This document shows, piece after piece, positions 25,754-34,166 of a stretch of DNA of 64,000 nucleotides (position 1 is its first letter; every line of letters begins with the position of its first letter). The position numbers and the translations under genes are program-made. Location: NCBI GenBank assembly GCA_022447545.1, contig JAKVBI010000019.1, positions 1-64,000 of the forward strand, in the 5' to 3' direction. Source of the stretch: Myxococcota bacterium. Its GTDB lineage: Bacteria > Myxococcota_A > UBA9160 > SMWR01. The notes beneath the pieces are model-generated. The model was not told the origin of the DNA, ran no database searches, and saw only the letters and a list, made by a program, of their open reading frames with translations.

Positions 25754-27237
25754 AGTGGGCTCTCATCTGCACGGGTTTTGTCGTCATCGAGCCACCGATG
25801 CAATCTTTGGAGCACCTGTTCCCTTTCCGTCGCTGTCAGGGTCTTCGGTTTTTGTGTCTGGGAGCGCAGTTGAATGATGAGGACTGCCGTGAGCAGCGTG
25901 GCTATGACCACGATTCCGATGACACCCGCGCCCATCTCGAACCCTCCGAGCATGGCGGTGGTAGGGGGCAATGATGCGGCACGAGGCTTCGGAGAGATGC
26001 GGGAGGCCAGGGAGCCTTCAGCTTCCATGGCCGCCTCCAGCTCCAACATCGGATCAACCCCGCCGGCTTCACCCGTGGATGTTTCAAGTGCAAAGTCTCC
26101 GCCGGCGATGGAGGCACTTTCGACGACCCTCACGGCAATCGAGTCACCCCTGTTTGGAGAGAAGCCCACCGCCATTGCGACAACGTCTTCGATCTTTTTG
26201 ACTTCACTTTCTTCGATCGGACCGGGAATCAATACGCCGACGCTCAAGCGTTCGATGGCACCCGGCATTGCGACGACTTCTTCGATTGAATGGCCCAGGT
26301 CGTATTGGGTCTCCGTCGTTACGCCGCCATCGCCGCCTTCTTCTTCTAGCCCAGTCCAATTGCGAGTCTCTCGTCGCATCTTGACCCAGCCGCTTCCATC
26401 CTCTCGAGTCACCACCTTCTGCAAGGTCTTCTTCACGGTATCCATTCGAAGCGAAGCATCGACGCTCACGACCGCGGCCCCAGGTCCCAGAACTCGGGTG
26501 AGTACCGCGTTGGCCTTGTCGACTAGGTAACTTTCGACCTCCTGCTTCTTTTCGAGGCGAGAGCTCACAGATTCGACGTCACCTTCGTTGGTAGCGGGTC
26601 GACTCAAGGTGACACCGCGTTCGTCAATCACGGTCACCATGCCCTCTTCGAGGCCTTCTACCGATGCGGCCACGAGACGCTGGATGCCCCGCACCTGAAT
26701 TTTCCGGAGGTCGATATTGCCGGCCGTCGATATCGTTACGGCCGCAGTTGCCAGCTCTTGTTTTCGACCGAATAGACTCGAATCCGGTAGGACGAGGTGG
26801 ACTCGTGCGGTTTTGATCTCGGGCATCGACCCGATGGTTCGGGACAGTTCGCCCTGCATGGCCCGTTGGAAGTTGATTCGCTGGGCAAACTCGGTCATGC
26901 CAAAATCGGAGTCATCGAAGAGTTCGAATCCCGACCCACCGGCGAGGGGCATTCCGGATCCCTGCAGCTTGACTCGGACCTCGTGTACCTGCGATTTTGG
27001 GACGAGAACCTTCGTCCCGCCCTCTGTCAGTTCGTAGGAGACCTTCAGCTTTTCGAGTTCCTCTACGACTGCTGCGGCATCATGAGGCTGCATGCCGGTG
27101 AATAGAACGCCAGGTTGATCCCGAAGCAGCCAATATCCAGCCGCGACAGAAACCAGCAAAATGATTCCAGCCCCGACTGCCACAGCAGTTCGAGTGGAAG
27201 CCGGCGATTCATTCCAAATTTCCTGCAATGTTGCCAT
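25750..27237 (-). CDS. fliF: Flagellar MS-ring protein FliF
   Basis: This 495-residue protein has two membrane segments (residues about 17-39 and near 430-455). Between them are the ring-building motifs: YWLLRDQPGVLFTGMQPHDA, then GGSGFELFDDSDFGMTEFAQ and LSRTIGSMPEIKTARVHLVL. The cytoplasmic tail is short and ends with a helix of the FliG-binding type. It forms the MS-ring and collar that house the export gate. Its start is nine bases after fliE. Confidence 0.95.
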   Translation of the reverse strand: MATLQEIWNESPASTRTAVAVGAGIILLVSVAAGYWLLRDQPGVLFTGMQPHDAAAVVEELEKLKVSYELTEGGTKVLVPKSQVHEVRVKLQGSGMPLAGGSGFELFDDSDFGMTEFAQRINFQRAMQGELSRTIGSMPEIKTARVHLVLPDSSLFGRKQELATAAVTISTAGNIDLRKIQVRGIQRLVAASVEGLEEGMVTVIDERGVTLSRPATNEGDVESVSSRLEKKQEVESYLVDKANAVLTRVLGPGAAVVSVDASLRMDTVKKTLQKVVTREDGSGWVKMRRETRNWTGLEEEGGDGGVTTETQYDLGHSIEEVVAMPGAIERLSVGVLIPGPIEESEVKKIEDVVAMAVGFSPNRGDSIAVRVVESASIAGGDFALETSTGEAGGVDPMLELEAAMEAEGSLASRISPKPRAASLPPTTAMLGGFEMGAGVIGIVVIATLLTAVLIIQLRSQTQKPKTLTATEREQVLQRLHRWLDDDKTRADESPL

Positions 27238-27246
27238 CGTCGTCCC

Positions 27247-27555
27247 CTATATCTGCATCCGCATGATTTCCTGGTACGCCTCCAGCACTCGGTTGCGCAC
27301 CTGGACAGCCAGGTCGAAAGAAAGCCTTGCTTCTTCGATGGCGAGCATTACGTGATGGATGTTGCTCGTCTCGCCAACGGCAAAGGCCTCCAGTGAAGCG
27401 TCCGCCCTATCAAGTTGAGCATCGAGGCCCTGAACCTGTTGGCTCAGCCAGTCTGAAAATTCAGTCTTCGTCGCGTTGTTCGCTTCGACACCGCTCAGCT
27501 CTGTGCTCCGAGGCACTGCCTCGATGGGGAGGATTTCGAGAAGAGGGGTGCTCAT
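27247..27555 (-). CDS. fliE: Hook-basal body complex protein FliE
   Basis: This 102-residue protein matches FliE by size and by its conserved C-terminal half: VGETSNIHHVMLAIEEARLS, then FDLAVQVRNRVLEAYQEIMR and MQI. FliE joins the MS-ring and export gate to the proximal rod. It overlaps flgC by four bases, in the usual flgB-flgC-fliE-fliF order. Confidence 0.93.
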   Translation of the reverse strand: MSTPLLEILPIEAVPRSTELSGVEANNATKTEFSDWLSQQVQGLDAQLDRADASLEAFAVGETSNIHHVMLAIEEARLSFDLAVQVRNRVLEAYQEIMRMQI

Positions 27556-27998
27556 GATCGACTCCCTATCTCGAGCGCGACGGAAGCCATGGTCTTCGCG
27601 GCATTGAGCGCTCGAACGTTGGCTTCGTAGGCTCGGGTTGCTTCAATGAGTTCGAGCATTTCGGAAACCGGGTTGATGTTCGGGTAGTTGACGTAACCGC
27701 GATCGTCGGCCACGGGATGCCCTGGATCGTAGACACGCCTCGGGGCCGTATTGACGAATCCGATGTCTCGAAGCTCTGCGCCACTAGGAAGCGAAATGTT
27801 TCGGAGAGCTCCACCGATGTGCATCGCAAAAGAAGTTGCTTCGCTCGGGCGCGTGATGACCCTCCGGGGTTGATAGAGATCTCCATCCGGGCCAGCAACG
27901 GAATTCGCGTTGGCCAAGTTCAACGCCACCATTTCGACGCGCATCTTTTCGATGTTCATTCCCGTCGCGCTGATTGCAAAGGCTGTTCGATAGTCCAT
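27552..27998 (-). CDS. flgC: Proximal rod protein FlgC
   Basis: This 148-residue protein has the FlgC N-terminus (AFAISATGMNIEKMRVEMVA, then LNLANANSVAG) and C-terminus (GYVNYPNINPVSEMLELIEA, then TRAYEANVRALNAAKTMASV). It is exported and polymerises in the proximal rod. Three bases separate it from flgB. Length is typical for FlgC. Confidence 0.95.
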   Translation of the reverse strand: MDYRTAFAISATGMNIEKMRVEMVALNLANANSVAGPDGDLYQPRRVITRPSEATSFAMHIGGALRNISLPSGAELRDIGFVNTAPRRVYDPGHPVADDRGYVNYPNINPVSEMLELIEATRAYEANVRALNAAKTMASVALEIGSRS

Positions 27999-28001
27999 TG
28001 T

Positions 28002-28388
28002 CTACGATCTCCCACCGGTGATTGCGGTCCTCAGGATGGTTCCGCGGTTGCTGAGTGCGTTGATGAGCGTCTGATAGCGCACGGTGTTGTCGGCCAACTT
28101 GACCATTTCGAGGTCGATCTGGACAGTTTCGTCACCATCGTCGACGATGCTATTTGAGCCCAATCGATCTGCTACACGATCGAGCTCCGCACTCAGTGCA
28201 CTGTCGCTACGGCCAGACAACAAGCTTGATTCGATGCTCCTCAGTTGATCCTCGAAACTAACGCGCTTGGGAACGAATCCGGGCGTGTCTACGTTCGCAA
28301 TGTTGTTCGCAATCACCTGGTGGCGCAGAATCGAAACATCGAGCGCAAGTTTTACGGCTTGGGCCGTTACACCAGTCAATTCGATCAT
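28002..28388 (-). CDS. flgB: Proximal rod protein FlgB
   Basis: This 128-residue protein has the motif LRHQVIANNIANVDTPGFVP near the N-terminus and a C-terminal helix VQIDLEMVKLADNTVRYQTL ending in LINAL, the FlgB pattern. It is the most proximal rod subunit after FliE. It is 34 bases after flgI, one of the larger internal gaps of the operon, with an AAAGGAGT ribosome site just before the start. Confidence 0.95.
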   Translation of the reverse strand: MIELTGVTAQAVKLALDVSILRHQVIANNIANVDTPGFVPKRVSFEDQLRSIESSLLSGRSDSALSAELDRVADRLGSNSIVDDGDETVQIDLEMVKLADNTVRYQTLINALSNRGTILRTAITGGRS

Positions 28389-28422
28389 GCCGTGACTCCT
28401 TTTCTTTTGATCGTTCCGAATG

Positions 28423-29562
28423 TCATTGGATCACGAGCTCCGCGTGAAGGGCGCCCGCTCGCTTGATGCCTTGGAGGATTACGATGATGTCTCGGCTACT
28501 GGCGTGTACCCGAGTGAGCGCCATGACGAGATCCGCGACGGTGGTTCCATCTGGCATGGAAACACTTTGGGGAGCTTCTTCCTCGACCTCGATGGTTGTT
28601 TCCGGAAGGACAACCGTTTGGACTCCGACTCCCGTATCGCGGACGAGGAAGGGCTGTGATGCGTAGTACTCGGTGCTGATGGACACCTTCAGGTTTCCAT
28701 GACTGATCGTCGTCTGGGAAATCCGAACGTCTCCTCCTGAAACGACGGTTCCTGTTCGCTCGTTCACAACCACCATGGCGCGCTGGTCGGGTTTGACCAT
28801 GACGTTTTCGGCGCGCATCAGAAATGTCGCCATTTCCTCCCCTTGACTTGGCGGCGACACCACGACACGACCGGCATCAAGGACCTTGGCGCTTTCGTTT
28901 CCGAGCTCTCGGTTCAGCGCTTCAGCGATCCGAGTCGCCGTAGTGAAGTTGGGGTTGACGAGGATGTATTCGAATGATCCATCAGGTCCGCGCAGTCGAG
29001 TGTCGATGTCCCGTTCGACGGTCGCACCCGAAGTGATTGTGGCGGCGGTTGGGTGATTCTTTTGAACGACATTCCCAAACAGGTCGTACTTGAAGCCTCC
29101 GACCGAAAGGGGCCCCTGAGCAAGAGCGTATATCTTCCCGTCGGGACCATTGAGATGTGTGAGAAGCAGCGTTCCACCAAGGAGGCTGCGTGCATCGCCG
29201 AGGCTCGTGACATTGATGTCTAGTTTGTCGCCCTGATGCATGAAAGCGCCCAGGGTCGCCGTGACCATCACGCCTGCCACGTTTCGGGAGTGAAGTTTCG
29301 CCGGAAGAACATTGACCCCGAAACGGCGCAGGAGGTTCGAGATCGACTGGACGGTTCCAGCACTTCGGCTTGTGTCTCCGGTACCAGCCAGGCCGGTCAC
29401 GATTCCATATCCAACGAGCGAGTTGTCGTGAGCTGTAGCGATCCGCACGAGTTCCTTGATGCGGACGGACGAGACGTTGCTCTTGCTTGGAGCTGCCCAT
29501 GCTCCCGATCCGGGTACGAGCAACAGTGCAGTAGTGATCAGTAGAGGGAGAAGAGTTTTCAT
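28423..29562 (-). CDS. flgI: Flagellar P-ring protein FlgI
   Basis: ATG 29562 opens a 379-residue protein with a Sec signal peptide (LLPLLITTALLLVPGSGAWA). Conserved FlgI motifs follow: RIKELVRIATAHDNSLVGYG, GLAGTGDTSRSAGTVQSISN and LRRFGVNVLP. The ORF is open further upstream but only through flgH. It forms the peptidoglycan-embedded bushing, with FlgA as chaperone. It starts immediately after the flgH stop. Confidence 0.96.
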   Translation of the reverse strand: MKTLLPLLITTALLLVPGSGAWAAPSKSNVSSVRIKELVRIATAHDNSLVGYGIVTGLAGTGDTSRSAGTVQSISNLLRRFGVNVLPAKLHSRNVAGVMVTATLGAFMHQGDKLDINVTSLGDARSLLGGTLLLTHLNGPDGKIYALAQGPLSVGGFKYDLFGNVVQKNHPTAATITSGATVERDIDTRLRGPDGSFEYILVNPNFTTATRIAEALNRELGNESAKVLDAGRVVVSPPSQGEEMATFLMRAENVMVKPDQRAMVVVNERTGTVVSGGDVRISQTTISHGNLKVSISTEYYASQPFLVRDTGVGVQTVVLPETTIEVEEEAPQSVSMPDGTTVADLVMALTRVHASSRDIIVILQGIKRAGALHAELVIQ

Positions 29563-29563
29563 G

Positions 29564-30154
29564 TCAGAAAATCCACCCGAACAGGCGGCTCCAAAGAGAC
29601 TGTTGTTCGGTTCGGGCGAGAATTCCCTCACCGGTGTAGTGAATGCTCGAATCCGACAGGCGCCAGGAATCGATGGTGTTGTCATAGGCGATGTCAACGG
29701 TTCGCACTCGACCAGCGACTACGATCGATTGCGTTTCCTGATTCAGGACGATTTCTTGACTCCCGGAAACGCGAAGGTCGCCATTGGGATATACCTCTTC
29801 GACGAGAACCGAGACCTTGGCGATGAGTTTCCCGTGACGATTCACCTTCGCATCGCCATTGAAATCGTTCCGTGTCCAAACGGAACCATCCGCTTCGCCG
29901 CCTCCAACTCCCGTGATGTCTCCCGAGGCTTTTGCTGCGAGATTCACACTTCTTTTTGTATTGGCTCCCGCGCTAGCCTGGGCGCTGGAGGATTCGAATA
30001 CGTTGATGGTCAACGTGTCTCCCACGCGAAGGGCACGAATGTCCGAAGTGAGAGATTGGTAGGTGCCCTCGTCGTACACGCTCTCCGCTTGCGCGTAGAG
30101 GGGCATGAAGACAAGCAGGATCGAGCTGAGTAGTTGTAGTCTTGCTTTGTTCAC
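29564..30154 (-). CDS. flgH: Flagellar L-ring protein FlgH, without lipobox cysteine
   Basis: This 196-residue protein has the FlgH core (DIRALRVGDTLTINVFESSS, then VYPNGDLRVSGSQEIVLNQE and TGEGILARTEQQSLWSRLF). FlgH is classically an outer-membrane lipoprotein with a Cys right after the signal peptide. Here the signal peptide (LQLLSSILLVFMPLYAQAES) has an AQA-type cleavage site and the whole protein contains no Cys. It is also about 35 residues shorter than enteric FlgH, mostly at the N-terminus. It overlaps flgA by four bases. Confidence 0.94.
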   Translation of the reverse strand: MNKARLQLLSSILLVFMPLYAQAESVYDEGTYQSLTSDIRALRVGDTLTINVFESSSAQASAGANTKRSVNLAAKASGDITGVGGGEADGSVWTRNDFNGDAKVNRHGKLIAKVSVLVEEVYPNGDLRVSGSQEIVLNQETQSIVVAGRVRTVDIAYDNTIDSWRLSDSSIHYTGEGILARTEQQSLWSRLFGWIF

Positions 30155-31122
30155 GGCATGACACCTCCAGCTAAAGCGCGTTTTCGACCGGTTACGAGCA
30201 CCTCGTAGTCGATGCCACCATTCCTTCGGACGCGAATAGCATCTCCGGAGCGACCATCCTCGAGAGCGACCACGCGAGCCTCGATGGTCACCGGGCCAGA
30301 CTTGGCGGTTACGAGAACTTCATCGCCACGTTCGACGGCCGGAATCGGCTCGAGATCGCTCTCGAGAAGAACCTGGTCGACTCGGACAGGTCTTTTCAGG
30401 CGTTGTCCGTCGAGGCGTTCCAAGCTCCGAATCGGTGAATCCGACAAGGCCGCAACATCCACACGGTGAATTGTGCCGTGGGCTTTCCCGAGTGGACTTC
30501 GTTCGGGTAGATCGCGTGTTGCCACGACGGCGTCCTGGAATGCATCTACCCGGAACCAGAGGGGAATCGATGTGTAGCGGTGGGAATCCACGTCAATGTC
30601 GAGCCAAACCAGCATTCGTTTTCGAATCCGATTGGTCTGGGAGACACGGGGGATCACTTCGATCTGGCCCGAGGGAAGCGAGAGGGTCTGCTCTGACCCG
30701 ACGGACTCGATGAAGAGCTGGCCGTAATCGCCTGCGAGTTCCTCTTGGAGAGCAGATTTCGCCAACGATCGATACGATTCGAGATCAATCCTGCGGCCCA
30801 CCGCCCGGATTAGGACTTTGGAAGAGCCTTTCCAAGTCGATCGGGCGAAAAGGCCGGGGACTTCGCGTTCTAGCAGAGAACCGATCGAGTGCTTCGTGAG
30901 AAGAAGTCGGCGGCCTACGCGAGGCGCGCGCGCCACCGTGACATCGAGAAGCCGACTTCGGATTCCCTCGTCTCCGCTATGGAGTTCCGCGACATCCCGG
31001 AGCATGACCATCGTCTTGTCCGTCACGACTTCATCCCGAAGCACGATCTCCACAGGAGAGAGTGCGAGTGATGAGACGGGCAGAATGGCGAGAAGCCCGA
31101 AGATGGGGAGGTAGTGTTTCAA
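30151..31122 (-). CDS. flgA: P-ring assembly chaperone FlgA
   Basis: This 323-residue protein has an N-terminal signal peptide (YLPIFGLLAILPVSSLALS) and a C-terminal SAF-type module: VVATRDLPERSPLGKAHGTI, then SLERLDGQRLKRPVRVDQVL and GPVTIEARVVALEDGRSGDA. FlgA is a periplasmic chaperone for FlgI. It is somewhat longer than enteric FlgA (about 220) owing to an extended N-terminal half. Gene order flgG-flgA-flgH-flgI fits. Confidence 0.92.
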   Translation of the reverse strand: MKHYLPIFGLLAILPVSSLALSPVEIVLRDEVVTDKTMVMLRDVAELHSGDEGIRSRLLDVTVARAPRVGRRLLLTKHSIGSLLEREVPGLFARSTWKGSSKVLIRAVGRRIDLESYRSLAKSALQEELAGDYGQLFIESVGSEQTLSLPSGQIEVIPRVSQTNRIRKRMLVWLDIDVDSHRYTSIPLWFRVDAFQDAVVATRDLPERSPLGKAHGTIHRVDVAALSDSPIRSLERLDGQRLKRPVRVDQVLLESDLEPIPAVERGDEVLVTAKSGPVTIEARVVALEDGRSGDAIRVRRNGGIDYEVLVTGRKRALAGGVMP

Positions 31123-31130
31123 CGGAAATC

Positions 31131-31910
31131 TCAGCGTCGGAGGTTGTTTACGATCGAAAGGAGTTCATCGGATGCCTGAATCACTCGCGAGTTCACCTCG
31201 TAGGCCCGTTGCGCGAGCATCAACTGGGAGAGTTCCTCGACGAGTTCGACATTCGAGGTCTCCAAAAAGCCCTGGGCGATTAGGCCGGATCCATTCTCGC
31301 CGGGTGCCGTGTACAGGGCGTCACCCGATTCGTGAGTGACGGCGTAAAGGTTGTTTCCAGAGGGCTCGAGACCGCTCGGGTTCACAAAGCGCGCGAGTTC
31401 GAGTTGACCGACCCTGAGCAGTTCCGGCTCTCCGGAAATCTTCGCCTTTACTTCACCGTCAGGAAGTACGATCAGTTCTTCGGCATCGCTAGGAACTTCG
31501 ATCATGGGTGAGACGGGGTATCCATCTGAAGTTACGAGTGTTCGGTCCTCGTCAATTTGAAAGGAGCCCGTCCGGGTGTAGGCGTAGTTCCCATCCGGCA
31601 TTACGACTTCGAAGAATCCGTTTCCGCGGATCGCGAAGTCGAATTCGCCCTCGGTCATGCTCAGGTCGCCGAGCGAAAAGATCTTCTGAGAATTCGCTAT
31701 GGCCGTTCCGAGGCCCAAGGAGAGGTTGCCCTCTTCGGCTCCTGGCAGCCCGTTGGCCTGCGAGATCTTCCCGTACATCAGGTCCTCGAAAGAGACGCGC
31801 GATTTCTTGAAGCCGGGTGTGTTCATGTTGGCGAGATTGTTTGCGATGATGTCGATCATCTGCTGCTGGGTGTTCATCCCGGTTGCAGCGATGTACATGG
31901 AATTAATCAT
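31131..31910 (-). CDS. flgG: Distal rod protein FlgG
   Basis: This 259-residue protein is the usual FlgG size. It has SMYIAATGMNTQQQMIDIIA, then NNLANMNTPGFKKSRVSFED at the N-terminus, the GNGFFEVVMPDGNYAYTRTG motif in the middle and SNVELVEELSQLMLAQRAYE at the C-terminus. It polymerises in the distal rod. A GGAGG ribosome site precedes ATG 31910. It follows flgF by nine bases. Confidence 0.96.
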   Translation of the reverse strand: MINSMYIAATGMNTQQQMIDIIANNLANMNTPGFKKSRVSFEDLMYGKISQANGLPGAEEGNLSLGLGTAIANSQKIFSLGDLSMTEGEFDFAIRGNGFFEVVMPDGNYAYTRTGSFQIDEDRTLVTSDGYPVSPMIEVPSDAEELIVLPDGEVKAKISGEPELLRVGQLELARFVNPSGLEPSGNNLYAVTHESGDALYTAPGENGSGLIAQGFLETSNVELVEELSQLMLAQRAYEVNSRVIQASDELLSIVNNLRR

Positions 31911-31919
31911 GATTGCCTC

Positions 31920-32675
31920 CTAGAGATCACCAATGGTCTGTAGGCTCTGTCCGAGCATTTCGTCGTAGCTGCTGACTACCTTTTGGTTCGCCTCGAGTCG
32001 ACGCATCAGTTCGATCAGCAGCACCATTTCCGGAAGGGTGGATACGTTCGAAGTTTCCAGATAACCCTGGCGAACCGAGACTCGGGTGTGACCATCGAAG
32101 CCCACGGCCAGTTGGTCGCCGGCTTCGTAGAGGCCATTTCCGATCTTTCTCAAATGTTCTGGGTGTTCGAAGCGTTCGAGACGAAGGGAGCCGATGCGCT
32201 CGTCGTCTTCGAAGATCGTTCCCTCGGCATCAATGCGGGGGTCCACAGCGGTCAATCGGATTTCGCCTTCATTGCCAAGAACTGGGAAGCCGTTGCTTCC
32301 TGTCAATCGGCCGGAATCGTCCAGAGAAAGCGCCCCGGAGCGTGAGTAGAGCGGTCCGTCGGGGCCTTGAAGAACCAGGAACCCGTCCCCTTCGATCGCG
32401 ACATCGAGAGCGTTTCCGGTGGGTCTGAGGCTCCCGGGTGAGTGATCGGTGTACCGAGTGTTCACCGAATCCATGATTTCGGAAGGGTTCGGGAAGGCGC
32501 TCCCTGCACCCCCGAGCTGCATTTGATTCGAGAGCATTTCGCCGAATGCTTGGGTGATCGCAATGTCCCGTTTGAAGCCCGGGGTGGATGCATTTGCGAG
32601 GTTGTTGCTGATGACATCGAGTCGTCGGATGTCGGTCAGCATGCTGGCCTCGATCAATGAGATCATGTCAGGCAT
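31920..32675 (-). CDS. flgF: Rod protein FlgF
   Basis: ATG 32675 is chosen because GGAGG lies six bases upstream, inside the end of the flhX-like gene, with which it overlaps by eight bases; this gives 251 residues. Motifs are RRLDVISNNLANASTPGFKR, GDGFLVLQGPDGPLYSRSGA and the C-terminal SNVSTLPEMVLLIELMRRLE. It belongs to the FlgF/FlgG family and is the minor rod protein paired with flgG in operon order. Confidence 0.93.
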   Translation of the reverse strand: MPDMISLIEASMLTDIRRLDVISNNLANASTPGFKRDIAITQAFGEMLSNQMQLGGAGSAFPNPSEIMDSVNTRYTDHSPGSLRPTGNALDVAIEGDGFLVLQGPDGPLYSRSGALSLDDSGRLTGSNGFPVLGNEGEIRLTAVDPRIDAEGTIFEDDERIGSLRLERFEHPEHLRKIGNGLYEAGDQLAVGFDGHTRVSVRQGYLETSNVSTLPEMVLLIELMRRLEANQKVVSSYDEMLGQSLQTIGDL

Positions 32676-32979
32676 CTCTTGCCTCCGAAATTGTGGCGTC
32701 CACCGCAAACACATGAACGAGCACTGCGGCCACCACGGAAAAGAGATCACGCCCGATGGGCGCATCGATGGGGAGTCGGTACAGGGCTTGGACCAACTCC
32801 GGGTTCTTGACTAGCGCGGGACCTTCGGTCCCACCCTGGCGACGAATCCGTAGGATTTCCTCAGCATGCCTTTCGCTGGCTTTGAGCATGACTTTCGGCG
32901 GACCCTCCCCGGGTTCATAGGAGAGCCCTACGAGTCGTTTCGATCGCGTGTTTCGTTCGGGCTGCTTCGAATCACCCAT
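32668..32979 (-). CDS. Small FlhB C-terminal homologue (FlhX type)
   Basis: ATG 32979 overlaps the stop of the FliK-like gene (TGATG), giving 103 residues. The sequence KRLVGLSYEPGEGPPKVMLK, then ASERHAEEILRIRRQGG and IDAPIGRDLFSVVAAVLVHV matches the part of FlhB after its NPTH autocleavage site. The membrane domain and the NPTH motif itself are absent. Such stand-alone FlhB-CC proteins (FlhX/FlhB2) occur in other bacteria and can substitute for the cleaved FlhB tail in substrate recognition. A full FlhB is encoded at 36220 in the same operon. Confidence 0.88.
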   Translation of the reverse strand: MGDSKQPERNTRSKRLVGLSYEPGEGPPKVMLKASERHAEEILRIRRQGGTEGPALVKNPELVQALYRLPIDAPIGRDLFSVVAAVLVHVFAVDATISEARDA

Positions 32980-34166
32980 CAAATCCACCTGCTCAAACTG
33001 TCTTGTGATATGTGATGGAGCACGACGGACTCGAGGACCGAGCCTTCCGCGTCGAGGTCTGCCTGCAGGTAGCGGAGATCGGCAACCTGGAAGCCCTGGT
33101 CGGACAAGGTCTTCTTCAATTCCGGCGCGTATCCCACCAGGACGTCCGCAGAGGCCGCGGATTCGGCGGCCACGTCGACGCGTAAACTCGAATCGGCGGC
33201 GCCCAGCGTGATTTGAATGCGCCCGAGGTCTTCGAGCTCGACGAATACGACAGCCCGTCGGAAGGTAATGTCGGGTGCGTGTCGTTCCGATTCCGAGAAT
33301 AGGGCAACGCTCACTTCGAGAAATTTCTCTCCCAACCAGATGGGAATTCGAGCGACCCGGTGCGAGATACGCCCATGTGTCTGCGTGTTGAGGAGGGCTT
33401 CGCCCATCTGCCATTTCCAATCTGAATCCCGAGAATCGTCGTCAGCCGCGTGATCGTTTGTTGAATCACCCACGAATTCTTCAGATCCGTCGTCTGTGGA
33501 ATCGGCGGCTCGTTCACGCAGGTAATCGGCAAATCGCTCGGGTACCGGTCCCGACCGTTCTCCCAGGGGAGTCGCGCCGAGCCGCAATCTCGGAACGCTG
33601 TCCGCTTCCCAGACAGGCCGGTTGGACTGGGCGGGATCCAGTCGGAAATAGAGTGCCTCGAGGAGTTCCGGCGTGAGCCGAATGCCGAGTTTGTGAAGAA
33701 GCAGACCGCTGACACCCATGAGTTCCGGGTTCGAAGCTCGTTTGGCGGACTGCTGGAGTAGGTTCGCCTCTGAGGGCACGAGCTGTGCGTTCCACTGAAC
33801 GAATAAATCGCCCAGTGGTCGTGCGTCCGGCCGAAGACCGCTGCGTTGGCCCGAACCAGACTCCAAATCCGACGCGATCTCGGCATCGGACACGAGGTGC
33901 TGCATGTGCACCTGCTTCCCTACTGAAACGACCCTGGCGCGAAAGTTTTCGGAGACGCGCAAATTCAGCGTGCTCTCGACTACTTTCTCTTGCCCGTTGA
34001 AATCCACAAGGTAACGACTGCCATCGTAGTGGCGGAGTACCCGTCCCTTGAGAATCTGTCCGATCTTGAGGGTCGATCCGAAGTTGGCATCGTCGACGCG
34101 AAGGGCTCGTGTCGCGCTTACGAGCGATTCTCGAACCGAAGCGAGAAGTCCTTCGACAGTACTCAT
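32979..34166 (-). CDS. fliK: FliK-like hook-length control protein
   Basis: ATG 34166 overlaps the flhA stop by four bases, giving 395 residues. An N-terminal OB-like part (LKIGQILKGRVLRHYDGSRY, then NLRVSENFRARVVSVGKQV) is followed by a variable acidic middle. The C-terminal Flg_hook-type domain reads EDLGRIQITLGAADSSLRVD, then ELKKTLSDQGFQVADLRYL. FliK measures hook length and switches FlhB export specificity. The neighbouring flhA and flhX-like genes suit that role. The symbol is tentative because a second candidate lies at 21948. Confidence 0.78.
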   Translation of the reverse strand: MSTVEGLLASVRESLVSATRALRVDDANFGSTLKIGQILKGRVLRHYDGSRYLVDFNGQEKVVESTLNLRVSENFRARVVSVGKQVHMQHLVSDAEIASDLESGSGQRSGLRPDARPLGDLFVQWNAQLVPSEANLLQQSAKRASNPELMGVSGLLLHKLGIRLTPELLEALYFRLDPAQSNRPVWEADSVPRLRLGATPLGERSGPVPERFADYLRERAADSTDDGSEEFVGDSTNDHAADDDSRDSDWKWQMGEALLNTQTHGRISHRVARIPIWLGEKFLEVSVALFSESERHAPDITFRRAVVFVELEDLGRIQITLGAADSSLRVDVAAESAASADVLVGYAPELKKTLSDQGFQVADLRYLQADLDAEGSVLESVVLHHISQDSLSRWI

